A DNA stretch of 64,000 nucleotides, taken from a bacterium. Lineage in GTDB: Bacteria; Actinomycetota; Acidimicrobiia; Spongiisociales; Spongiisociaceae. Location: assembly GCA_028820935.1 (NCBI GenBank), contig JAPPHZ010000029.1:1-64000 (forward strand), read 5' to 3'. Below the pieces are notes generated by a model that was not told the DNA's origin, ran no database searches, and was given only the letters and a program-made list of their open reading frames with translations. Positions 26,682-34,599 of this stretch are shown here, in pieces (within the stretch, counting starts at the first letter, position 1; each line of letters starts with the position of its first letter). The translations under genes and the position numbers were made by a program.

Positions 26682-26930
26682 ATGACCACGCCGACTTTCG
26701 ACACCCAGGCCAGCGTTAGCAAGCTCCGCTCCGCGGGGATTGACGAGCCCGCCGCCCACGGCATCGTAGAGGTTGTCGCTGGCGCGACCAGCCCGCTCGT
26801 GACCCGCGACATGCTCGCGACGGAAATCGCCGGGCTGAGGGCTGACGTGTACCGGGCCTTGTGGATACAGGGCGTGGGCATCGTGGCGGTGGTGGGCGGC
26901 ATCATCGGCATTACCGAAGTCATCGGCTGA
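26682..26930 (+). CDS. Small membrane-anchored coiled-coil protein (DUF1640/CCDC90-like)
   Basis: An 82-residue protein. ATG 26682 is chosen because GGAGG lies 5 nt upstream. The N-terminal FDTQASVSKLRSAGIDEPAA and the following VTRDMLATEIAGLRADVY helix resemble the bacterial CCDC90/DUF1640 small proteins, and a C-terminal hydrophobic helix (VGIVAVVGGIIGI) would anchor it in the membrane. Its role is unknown. Repeat copy A2 begins 21 bp after the stop. Confidence 0.65.
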   Translation: MTTPTFDTQASVSKLRSAGIDEPAAHGIVEVVAGATSPLVTRDMLATEIAGLRADVYRALWIQGVGIVAVVGGIIGITEVIG

Positions 26931-26950
26931 ATCCGGATCCGGGGGGTGTC

Positions 26951-27056
26951 CTAGGAGGGTACTGAAAAACGTCCAGTTGGCCCGAAGGCCTCAAACGAAC
27001 CACCAGGTCAAGGGATCGCGGGCCAACCAATCCCCGCCTTTTCAGCACCCTCCTAA
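26951..27056 (-). repeat. Repeat family A, copy 2 (MITE-like, inverted relative to copy 3)
   Basis: A 106-bp unit beginning CTAGGAGGGTACTGAAAA and ending TTTTCAGCACCCTCCTAA. The outer 19 bp of the ends are inverted repeats, and the complementarity continues inward to GTTGGCCCG on each side. Its reverse complement aligns end to end with copy 3. It separates the small membrane protein gene from the YibE/F gene. Confidence 0.85.
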
Positions 27057-27069
27057 GCTTCGGAACCGG

Positions 27070-28335
27070 ATGGAGAAACCTCTCGGACAATCCTCGGACG
27101 GGGCGGAGGCCCTCCCTGGCGGCGGCTGGAGTGCGTGGAGGTCTTACCCCGGCCTGCGCTGGGTGCTCGCCGTGGTGGTCGGCGCGGCGGTCGCGACGGT
27201 GTTCGGCGTGGCGGCGTTGTGGCCCACCGAGGAGGGCATAGAAGCCGCCACCGCCAGCGCCGACGAGATAGGACTCGTGACCGACCGGTACGGCGCCACC
27301 GTCGAGGAAATCCGTGACGGTCCCTGCAGCTACTCGACCGCCGAGAGTCCCTACGACTGCCGCCAGGTCACGGTCGTGCTCGATGAGGGTCCGGCCAGGG
27401 GCTCGCTGGTGGATCTACCGGAACTGGACCTCGCCTTCAGCGCGACGACGCCGTCCCTGAGGCTCGGCCAGAAGGTGATCATCGGCTACGAGCCGTCCAC
27501 CGACTTCTACTTCTACGCCGACGCGGACCGCCGGACCCCGCTGGCGTGGCTGACCGCGCTGTTCGCCGTGTTCGTGATCGCGCTGGGCCGGCGCCGTGGC
27601 GTGCTGGCCCTGGTGGGTATGGCCGGCACGCTGGCGGTGCTCCTCGCCTTCATGGCGCCATCCATACTCGACGGCAACGATCCCCTCCTGGTCTCGGTGG
27701 TGGCGGCGTCGGGAATCGCGTTCGTGAGCCTGTATCTCGTCCACGGATTCAACCCGATCACTACCGTGGCCCTGGCCGGGACCCTGTCGTCGCTCGGGTT
27801 GACGCTGGGCCTGTCCTGGGCGTTCTTCGAATGGGCCGCCTTCACCGGTCTGGCCAGCGAGGAAGGCTTGGTACTGCCTCTCATCGCCGGAGGTCTCGAC
27901 GTCTCCTCCTTGATCCTGGGCGGAGCGGTCATCGGCGCACTCGGCGCGCTGGACGACATCACGGTTACCCAAGCCGCCTTGGTGGCCGAACTCCGGTATC
28001 GGAACCCGGGCCTGAGCGTCTACGAATTGGTCTCGTCCGGAGTCCGGGTGGGCCGTGAGCACATCGCTTCGACTGTCAACACCCTCCTTCTGGCCTATGC
28101 AGGCGCGGCCATCCCCCTGCTGATGCTGTTCGTCGTCTCCGATCAGTCCCTCGTGATGGTGGCGAACTCCGAGCTGGTGGCGGTGGTGATAGTTCGCACG
28201 CTGTGCGGGTCGATCGGGCTGGTGGCGGCCGTGCCGATCACCACCGTCCTGGCCGCGCTGGTGTCGTCAGGTCACCGCCCGGCCGACAGGGACGCCGGCT
28301 CCGGGTCGAACCGGTCGGAACCGCCGCGCGGGTAG
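27070..28335 (+). CDS. YibE/F-family multi-pass membrane protein
   Basis: A 421-residue integral membrane protein. ATG 27070 is chosen because an upstream extension would be encoded by repeat A2. There is one N-terminal membrane span (about 30-52), an extracytoplasmic domain with two cysteines (GPCSYSTAESPYDCRQ), and then seven to eight spans. GALDDITVTQAALVAEL and SSGVRVGREHIASTVNTLLLAYAGA are the YibE/F family signatures. The function is not established; a transporter role has been proposed for the family. It is probably co-transcribed with the DegT gene. Confidence 0.88.
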   Translation: MEKPLGQSSDGAEALPGGGWSAWRSYPGLRWVLAVVVGAAVATVFGVAALWPTEEGIEAATASADEIGLVTDRYGATVEEIRDGPCSYSTAESPYDCRQVTVVLDEGPARGSLVDLPELDLAFSATTPSLRLGQKVIIGYEPSTDFYFYADADRRTPLAWLTALFAVFVIALGRRRGVLALVGMAGTLAVLLAFMAPSILDGNDPLLVSVVAASGIAFVSLYLVHGFNPITTVALAGTLSSLGLTLGLSWAFFEWAAFTGLASEEGLVLPLIAGGLDVSSLILGGAVIGALGALDDITVTQAALVAELRYRNPGLSVYELVSSGVRVGREHIASTVNTLLLAYAGAAIPLLMLFVVSDQSLVMVANSELVAVVIVRTLCGSIGLVAAVPITTVLAALVSSGHRPADRDAGSGSNRSEPPRG

Positions 28336-28373
28336 GATTCCTCGCGATCACCAACCTGATGGAGGGCTCCGCC

Positions 28374-29525
28374 GTGGTAGTACCCATGTCCGATCTGGCC
28401 GCCGAGTACGGGTCGCTCAAGACCGAGATCCACGATGCGATCGACCGGGTACTGGCCAGCGGCCTCTACGTCCTGGGTGAGGAACTCGAGACCTTCGAGG
28501 AGTCCTTCGCCTCCTACGTGGGCGCCCGGTACGCCATCGGGGTGGGTTCCGGTACGGCCTCGCTCCATCTCGCCCTGGCGGCGCTCGACCTCGAGCCCGG
28601 CGACGAGGTGATCACCGTACCCAACACCGACACGCCCACAGCGGCGGCGGTGACCCACGCCGGAGCGAAAGTCGTCCTGTCGGATACGGACGATCACACA
28701 TTCACCATGGATACTGCCCGCCTGGAGGAGGCGATCACACCGCGGACCCGGGTGATCCTTCCGGTCCACCTGTTCGGCCATCCCGCCGATCTCGACCCGA
28801 TCCGCGCGATTGCCGACCGTCACGGGATCGTGGTCTTGGAGGATTCGGCCCTCGCCGTGGGCGCCGAGTACAAGGGCCGCAAGACCGGGACCTTCGGGCC
28901 CCTCGGCTGTTTCAGCCTGGCGCCGGGGAAGATACTGGGCGGCTACGGAGACGGGGGGATCGTGGTCACCGACGATCCTGATCTGGCGCACCGCGTCACG
29001 GTGCTTCGCAACTACGGTCACGCTCCCGGCCAGAAGCTCTCAGGCAAGGATCTGACCGGAGGACACGGCTGGACGGTGCTGGAACAGGGCTACAACCAAC
29101 GCCTCGACACCCTCCAGGCGGCGGTCCTGGCCGCCAAGCTCCCGACTCTGGAGGACCGGATCGCAGGCCGCCGCCGCGCCGCCGCCTTCTACAGGGAGGC
29201 CTTCGCCGGGACGCCGGTGGCGGCTGCTCACGAGGCGCCCTGGGCGCGCCATGTCTACTTCGCCTACAACGTGCTCGTACCGGCCCACCTCCGTGACCGG
29301 GCTCGTGCCCATCTGGCCGCCCGCGGTATCGCCACGCGGCTGTACTACAACCCCCCGCTCCATCTGCATCCCGCCTACGAGTGGATGGGACTCGGGGCGG
29401 ATTCATTGCCTGTGGCGGTGCGAACCGCCTCCCAGATGATCGGCCTGCCCTGCTTCCCCCAGATCACCGAGTCCCAGGTGGAGCAAGCCGCCTCGACCCT
29501 CCTGGACTTCTTCGCCGGCACGTAG
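28374..29525 (+). CDS. DegT/DnrJ/EryC1/StrS-family aminotransferase
   Basis: A 383-residue PLP-dependent enzyme. I place the start at GTG 28374, which has GGAGGG 7 nt upstream; ATG 28359 in the same frame is the alternative. The N-terminal MSDLAAEYGSLKTEI, GVGSGTASLHLAL near 65 and the PLP lysine in SLAPGKILGGYGDGG near 186 are typical. These enzymes usually transaminate nucleotide-linked keto-sugars, but no sugar-nucleotide genes are adjacent, so the substrate is open. Confidence 0.9.
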   Translation: MVVPMSDLAAEYGSLKTEIHDAIDRVLASGLYVLGEELETFEESFASYVGARYAIGVGSGTASLHLALAALDLEPGDEVITVPNTDTPTAAAVTHAGAKVVLSDTDDHTFTMDTARLEEAITPRTRVILPVHLFGHPADLDPIRAIADRHGIVVLEDSALAVGAEYKGRKTGTFGPLGCFSLAPGKILGGYGDGGIVVTDDPDLAHRVTVLRNYGHAPGQKLSGKDLTGGHGWTVLEQGYNQRLDTLQAAVLAAKLPTLEDRIAGRRRAAAFYREAFAGTPVAAAHEAPWARHVYFAYNVLVPAHLRDRARAHLAARGIATRLYYNPPLHLHPAYEWMGLGADSLPVAVRTASQMIGLPCFPQITESQVEQAASTLLDFFAGT

Positions 29526-29620
29526 CGGCCGCTGCCTCGGGCCAACCGGATCGGTGAGGCTTCTAAGCGATCCTCGACGGTGGTAGCAGTCGAGCCGGAT
29601 CGGAGGGGGGGGTTGAACTC

Positions 29621-29872
29621 GTCACCCATCCGCGATACGTTGCGGATCGCCAAGCACCGAAACCGGACGAGAGCGTCTCACCGATCGGATCGGCCGGACC
29701 AGGGAACATACAAGGCTTGATTGAGCCGAGGCTGATGGAGCAACCGCCGACACCCGGCAACCTGCCGGGCATGGCCGACCACGCTCCAAACCAGGAGGTG
29801 GTGGCGGGGGCAGGGCCCAGCGGGCGAAGCCAGGTCGCCGCGATTTTCGCGTTCTCGAATCGCGTAGGCGCG
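29621..29872 (+). repeat. Repeat family B, copy 2
   Basis: It shares ordered blocks with copy 4: GTCACCC, CGATAnGTTG, ATCGCCAAGCACC, ACAAGGCTT, GGGCATGGCCGACCACGCTCC, AACCAGGA and the G-rich GGTGGTGGCGGGGGCAGGGCCC, ending in CGCGATTTTCGCGTTCTC. A CTAG (29873-29876) marks its right edge. It occupies most of the 470-bp gap between the aminotransferase and the first alpha/beta hydrolase. Unlike the other B copies it does not end on a recognised stop codon. Confidence 0.8.
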
Positions 29873-29998
29873 ACTAGCGGCTGTGCGGACAGTTGTTGTC
29901 CGGTTACGCGAGCGGGGAGTTCCCGCCGAGACGGTCTGGGCGAGAAAGGCGTTGGCGCAACGGGCTCCACCGGCCGGTCCGGCGGTATGCTCGGCATC

Positions 29999-30838
29999 AT
30001 GAGTCCATCCTTCACCACCTCTGACGGGGTACGCATCGCCTACCAGGAGGTGGGCGCCGGCGACCCGCCCATCGTCTTCATCCACGGCATCTACGGAACC
30101 CGCCAAGCGTTCGGCAACCAGGAGGAGTACTTCTCTCCGAACCATCGCTGCATCGCAGTGGACCTGCGCGGCCACGGCGAGAGCGACAAGCCCGACCAGG
30201 TCTACTCGATGGCCCGGTACGCCGACGATGTGGCGGAGTTGATGCGCCACCTCGCCCTCCCGCCCGCGGTCATGGTCGGCCACAGCATGGGTGGCCAAGT
30301 GGTCATCTCGGTGGCCGCCCGCCATCCGGATCTGGTGCGGGCGGTGGCCAGCCTCGACTCGCCGAGCAACGTTCCGGGCTGGCAGAAGCGTTTCCACTCG
30401 CCCTTCGATCATCTGATCACTTTTGACGGCCCGTACCGGGAAGGGGTGCATCGGTTCCTGGCGGCCGCCTACCTGCCCACCGACGACCCGTCCTGGGTGG
30501 GGGGTCTCGAGGACCGGCTGGCCGGCATACCGGACCACATGATCGTCAGGGCCTGGGACGCGATGAAGGCCTACGAGCCGAGCGACACCCTGCGCCGGAT
30601 GACCTGCCCGTACCTCTACGTCGATTCCGGCCAGCCCGACCTGGACTTCGACCTGCTGCGCGAGCACTGCCCGCAGGTGGTGGTCGGCAAGACGGTGGGG
30701 GCCGGTCACAAGGCTCTCCAGGATGTGCCGGACCAGATCAACGCCATGCTGAACCGCTTCATCCAGCACGCCGACGGGATCGCGGCGGAGATGGTACGGA
30801 CCGGGGGAGTGTTCCGGTACAACTTCCCGGACCTCTAG
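29999..30838 (+). CDS. Alpha/beta hydrolase, paralogue 1 of 3
   Basis: A 279-residue alpha/beta-hydrolase-fold enzyme. Oxyanion region FIHGIYG (near 25), nucleophile elbow VGHSMGGQV (Ser near 98), and a catalytic His in VGAGHKALQD (near 238). ATG 29999 is chosen by alignment with the two paralogues; a start at 29987 is possible. The last 150 bp are almost identical to those of paralogues 2 and 3. Its centre (cap region, about 125-200) diverges, which suggests different substrates. The reaction could be ester, amide or C-C hydrolysis. Confidence 0.88.
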   Translation: MSPSFTTSDGVRIAYQEVGAGDPPIVFIHGIYGTRQAFGNQEEYFSPNHRCIAVDLRGHGESDKPDQVYSMARYADDVAELMRHLALPPAVMVGHSMGGQVVISVAARHPDLVRAVASLDSPSNVPGWQKRFHSPFDHLITFDGPYREGVHRFLAAAYLPTDDPSWVGGLEDRLAGIPDHMIVRAWDAMKAYEPSDTLRRMTCPYLYVDSGQPDLDFDLLREHCPQVVVGKTVGAGHKALQDVPDQINAMLNRFIQHADGIAAEMVRTGGVFRYNFPDL

Positions 30839-30983
30839 CCGGGACAATGCACTGTTTCGGCCTTGCGCATCCTCTCGGACCTGGGAGACCACCGGGCGCG
30901 GAGGAGATGCTCCGTGACGGGCGCCCCGAGCGCGAGTTCCGTCCGGACCCGGGCAGCCTGATCGTCACATCGAGGCCTGTGAT

Positions 30984-31964
30984 ATGAGAGTTGTTGCTTT
31001 CTTCAATAACAAGGGTGGTGTGGGTAAGACCTCATTGGTTTACCATCTAGCTTGGATGTACTCGGATCTCGATCGGAATGTCGTCGCCGCCGATCTTGAT
31101 CCCCAGGCGAACCTCACGAGCATGTTCATCGATGACGACAGTCTCGAACCACTGTGGGAGGATCGGAGTAGGAGCACGATCTACAGCGCGCTCGAGCCGT
31201 TGCTGGAGGGGACGGGTGATGTGGGATCCCCGCACCTCGTGGGGCGTGGCCCCGGCCTTCATCTGGTGGTGGGTGACCAGAGGCTGGCGGCGGCCGAGGA
31301 TGAGATTTCCCGCCAATGGGCCGGCTGTCTGGACCGGAGGCCGCGCTCCTTCCGGGTGGTGTCCGCCTTGTGGCGTGCCTTACGGCGGGCGGCGACGGAA
31401 GCGGAAGCCGATCTGGTGCTGGTGGATGTCGGGCCGAACCTGGGCGCGCTGAACCGGGCGGCGCTGGTCGCGGCGGACTATGTGGTCGTTCCGCTGACGC
31501 CGGACCTGTACTCCATTCAGGGACTGGGGAACCTCGGGCCTACCCTGCGCGACTGGCGGGGCCAATGGGCAGAACGGCATCCTTGCAATCCGGTTGAGGA
31601 TCTGGCCTTGCCGGATGGCGCGATGCGGCCGATCGGCTACGTGGTCCGCCAACATGCGATCCGCCAGGATCGTCCCGTCTTGGCCTACCAGCGGTGGGCC
31701 GATCGTATCCCGGGCGTCTACTCGAGGGAGGTCTGCGGGCACGACCCGGAGTCTCCTCCTACCGTGGGCGACGACCCCAACTGCCTGGCCACCCTCAAGC
31801 ACTACCGAAGCCTGATGCCGATGGCGCAGCATGCGCGAAAGCCTATGTTCGCGCTGGAGGCGGCAGACGGAGCCATAGGCGGTCACACCCGGGCCGTCCG
31901 GGAGTGCTACAACGACTTCCGCACGCTGGCCGGAACCATTCTCGACAGAATGGATGGCGAGTAG
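30984..31964 (+). CDS. Orphan ParA-family ATPase
   Basis: A 326-residue P-loop ATPase. The deviant Walker A NNKGGVGKTS is at residues 8-17, the ParA motif ADLDPQANLT near 35-44 and Walker B LVLVDVGPNLG near 145. No ParB, parS-like repeat or replication gene is next to it. Its first 100 bp are clearly richer in A/T than the neighbouring genes, and it sits between two tandem hydrolase paralogues, so it may have been inserted there. A role in positioning or in a stand-alone regulatory system cannot be told from sequence. Confidence 0.88.
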   Translation: MRVVAFFNNKGGVGKTSLVYHLAWMYSDLDRNVVAADLDPQANLTSMFIDDDSLEPLWEDRSRSTIYSALEPLLEGTGDVGSPHLVGRGPGLHLVVGDQRLAAAEDEISRQWAGCLDRRPRSFRVVSALWRALRRAATEAEADLVLVDVGPNLGALNRAALVAADYVVVPLTPDLYSIQGLGNLGPTLRDWRGQWAERHPCNPVEDLALPDGAMRPIGYVVRQHAIRQDRPVLAYQRWADRIPGVYSREVCGHDPESPPTVGDDPNCLATLKHYRSLMPMAQHARKPMFALEAADGAIGGHTRAVRECYNDFRTLAGTILDRMDGE

Positions 31965-32005
31965 GCGGACGGGCGCCCGAAGCGGGGCAACTATGCTCCC
32001 TGCGA

Positions 32006-32854
32006 ATGTCCCGCCCAGCCCGAACGGTCACCCTCACCGACGGTACCCGGATCGCCTACCACGAGGTCGGGTCCGGAGACCCGGCCATCATCTTCATCCA
32101 CGGCGCCTACAGCAACCGGCGTGGCTTCGGCAACCAGGAGGAGTACTTCTCGCCGAACCATCGTTGCCTGGCGGTGGACCTGCGCGGTCATGGCGACAGT
32201 GACAAGCCCGACCAGCTGCTGACGATGGAGCAGCACGGGCACGATGTGGCGGAGCTCATCCGGCAACTCGAGCTTGACAGGCCGGTGCTGGTGGGCCAGA
32301 GCATGGGCGGCCAGGTGGTCATCTCGGTGGCCGCCTTCTACCCGGAATTGGTAACGGCCGTGGCCAGCCTGGACTCTCCCAGCAACATTCCCGGCTGGCA
32401 TCAACGGTTCCATGGTCCCTATGACCATCTGATGACCGAGGACGGACCCTTCCGGGAGACGTTGATCGCATTCCTCAGCGCCGCCTACCTGCCGACCGAC
32501 CATCCTTCCCGGCTCGGGCAGATGGCCGAACGCCTGGCCGAGGTGCCCGACCACGTGATCCTCAACAGCTGGGCCGGCAAGGTGGACTACGACCCCACGG
32601 ACATACTCCGGGCGGTCCGTTGTCCCTACCTGTACATCGACTGCGGCCAGCCCGATATCGACCTGGGTCTGCTGCGCGAGCTCTGCCCGCAGGTGGTGAT
32701 CGGCAAGACGGTGGGGGCCGGGCACAAGGCTCTCCAGGATGTGCCCGATCAGATCAACGCCATGCTGAACCGCTTCATCCAGCATGCCGACGGGATCGCG
32801 GAGGAGATGGTCCGTACCGGGGGAGTGTTCCGGTACAACTTCCCAGAGGTCTAG
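32006..32854 (+). CDS. Alpha/beta hydrolase, paralogue 2 of 3
   Basis: A 282-residue paralogue of the genes at 29999 and 32913. ATG 32006 gives the N-terminus MSRPARTVTLTDGTRIAYHE, in line with its relatives; the open frame upstream overlaps the ParA gene and is spurious. FIHGAYS, VGQSMGGQV (Ser) and VGAGHKALQD (His) carry the catalytic features. GQSMGG replaces GHSMGG of paralogue 1 and is shared with paralogue 3. Confidence 0.9.
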   Translation: MSRPARTVTLTDGTRIAYHEVGSGDPAIIFIHGAYSNRRGFGNQEEYFSPNHRCLAVDLRGHGDSDKPDQLLTMEQHGHDVAELIRQLELDRPVLVGQSMGGQVVISVAAFYPELVTAVASLDSPSNIPGWHQRFHGPYDHLMTEDGPFRETLIAFLSAAYLPTDHPSRLGQMAERLAEVPDHVILNSWAGKVDYDPTDILRAVRCPYLYIDCGQPDIDLGLLRELCPQVVIGKTVGAGHKALQDVPDQINAMLNRFIQHADGIAEEMVRTGGVFRYNFPEV

Positions 32855-32912
32855 TTCAACCCAGCCCGCGTGATCGGAGAGACCCATGCGCGCCAGGGCT
32901 AAGCTCGATGGC

Positions 32913-33755
32913 ATGACTACCCAGACCATCACCACCCCGGACGGCGTGCGGATCGCCTATCACGAGATCGGCTCGGGCGATCCGGCCATCATCTTCATCC
33001 ATGGCGGCTTCGGAAACCGGACCGGTTTCGGATTCCAGGAGGAGTATTTCTCGCCCAACCATCGCTGTATCGCGGTCGACCTGCGGGGACATGGTGAGAG
33101 CGACAAGCCCGATGTGGTCTACACCATGGAGCAGCACGGTGACGACGTGGCGGAGCTCATCCGGCAGCTGGGTCTCGAGAGGCCGGTGCTGGTGGGCCAG
33201 AGCATGGGCGGCCAGGTGATCATCTCCGCCGCGGCCCGCCACCCCGACCTGGTAGGGGCCATCGCCAGCCTCGACTCACCCTCCAACATCCCGGGCTGGC
33301 ACCAGCAACACCACGGACCCTTCGACCACCTGATGACCGCCGAGAGCGACTTCCGTGAGACGCTGCGCATGTTCCTGAGCGCCTCCTACCTTCCTACCGA
33401 CGACCCTTCTCGCGTCGCGACCATCTCCGACCGGCTGGCCGACGTGCCCGACCATGTGATCCTCAACGGGTGGAAGGGGATGATGGGGTTCGACGCCGAA
33501 CCGATCATGCGGGGCGTGAAGTGCCCCTACCTGTACATCGACTGTGGCCAGCCCGACCTCGAATTGGATCTGCTGCGTGAGCTCTGCCCTCAATTGGTGG
33601 TCGGCAAGACGGTGGGGGCCGGCCATAAGGCTCTCCAGGATGTGCCGGATCAGATCAACGCCATGCTGAACCGCTTCATCCGGCACGCCGACGGGATCGC
33701 GGCCGAGATGGTCCGGACCGGTGGAGTGTTCCGGTACAACTTCCCCGAGACCTAA
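32913..33755 (+). CDS. Alpha/beta hydrolase, paralogue 3 of 3
   Basis: A 280-residue paralogue, closest to paralogue 2 (both have GDPAIIFIHG, TMEQHG, VGQSMGGQV and CPYLYIDCGQPD). ATG 32913 is preferred to 32886 from alignment with the other copies. The catalytic Ser and His motifs are intact. The C-terminal block after GKTVGAGHKALQ is near-identical in all three genes at DNA level. Confidence 0.9.
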   Translation: MTTQTITTPDGVRIAYHEIGSGDPAIIFIHGGFGNRTGFGFQEEYFSPNHRCIAVDLRGHGESDKPDVVYTMEQHGDDVAELIRQLGLERPVLVGQSMGGQVIISAAARHPDLVGAIASLDSPSNIPGWHQQHHGPFDHLMTAESDFRETLRMFLSASYLPTDDPSRVATISDRLADVPDHVILNGWKGMMGFDAEPIMRGVKCPYLYIDCGQPDLELDLLRELCPQLVVGKTVGAGHKALQDVPDQINAMLNRFIRHADGIAAEMVRTGGVFRYNFPET

Positions 33756-33800
33756 CCGGTTCCTCACCGAGGGCCGGGATCGGTCGGGTCTCACTCCCTC

Positions 33801-34118
33801 GTTTGTGTCACACCCTCGCCATACGTTGTTGGATAACCGTTGACCCGAGCCTTCATGCTTGAACGGACGGCGCCGTGAGCGGACGGAGACGCGTGCTCTG
33901 ACCGTACCGCCGGCCGGTATGTCCGAAGGATCGGGCTCAAGCACCACTGGCCTGGTTCGGACGTCGACCGGGTCGATAGGAGGGAACATTTCTGTCGAGG
34001 CAGCCCCGCCGGGGGAGGACGGAACGCGCTCGACACCAAGGTGGTGGCGGTTGGGGGAGGGCCCAGCGGGCGGAGCCCGCTCGCCGCGATTTTCGCGTTC
34101 TCTCGCCGGCTCGGAACG
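33801..34118 (+). repeat. Repeat family B, copy 3 (longest)
   Basis: It begins GTTTGTGTCACACCCTCG, passes TTGGATAACCGT, GTTCGGACGTCGACCGG and GCTCGACACCAAGG, then a G-rich tract (34041-34062), a perfect hairpin AGCGGGC-GGA-GCCCGCT (34065-34081) and a second hairpin CGCGATTTTCGCG with TTCTCT after it. It ends at the CTAG (34119-34122) that supplies the stop codon of the minus-strand PaREP1-like gene. It fills the convergent space between that gene and hydrolase 3. Confidence 0.85.
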
Positions 34119-34502
34119 CTAGGTGCTGGGCTCGGGATGCGCTCCCTGGTGGCCCAGCAAGGGTTCCAGCCTGTCCAGCAGTTCCCGCACGGCTGCCAGT
34201 CCCTCTGCCACGTAGTCCGGGTCGCCCCAGTTCTCGTAGAAGTTCTGGTGGACGGCATTGGCCGTTGCGAACCGTCGGTGGATGCCCTTATCGCCGGTTT
34301 CGCGTGCTAACCGGCCGATCACGCGATAGAGAGATGCGTGGGTGTTGTGCTGCCATCCGCGGCTGGAGGCGACGGCTTTGATCATCTGCGCGGCCGCACC
34401 CCATCCCTTCTCCGATGCCTGGCGGGAGTCTCCCTCGGCTAGCTCCTCGAAGCCTTGGGCCAGCAGGTGCCGGGCGGCGTCCTGGTAGGTCAACGTCGTC
34501 AT
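34119..34502 (-). CDS. PaREP1/HEPN-like protein
   Basis: A 127-residue helical protein without membrane segments. The sequence EGDSRQASEKGWGAAAQMIKA near 23-43, RGWQHNTHASLYRV near 48-61 and the late HQNFYENWGDPDYV match the PaREP1/PaREP8-like family, which is HEPN-related and best known from archaea. HEPN proteins are often toxins or RNases with an RxxxxH motif, but no such motif or partner antitoxin is evident here. GGAGAG lies 6 nt upstream of the ATG. The function is unknown. Confidence 0.7.
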   Translation of the reverse strand: MTTLTYQDAARHLLAQGFEELAEGDSRQASEKGWGAAAQMIKAVASSRGWQHNTHASLYRVIGRLARETGDKGIHRRFATANAVHQNFYENWGDPDYVAEGLAAVRELLDRLEPLLGHQGAHPEPST

Positions 34503-34599
34503 CGCACTCTCCTGTTTCGAGTTATAACGTCGTCCTCCGTTGCGTACAGTAGCGTATTGCCGGTGATGTGAGAGCGGAGGGAGTTGTTTGCGAACCCTG

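Noticed and set aside
25365-26759. 464-codon minus-strand open frame over the alcohol dehydrogenase gene
   Set aside because: The plus strand encodes intact zinc and nucleotide motifs; the antisense product is His/Arg/Gly-rich with no family resemblance.
30841-30983. Gene remnant before ParA
   Set aside because: A frame here ends plausibly (EEMLRDGRPEREFRPDPGS), but it is too short and has no recognised parent; kept only as a remark in the ParA finding.
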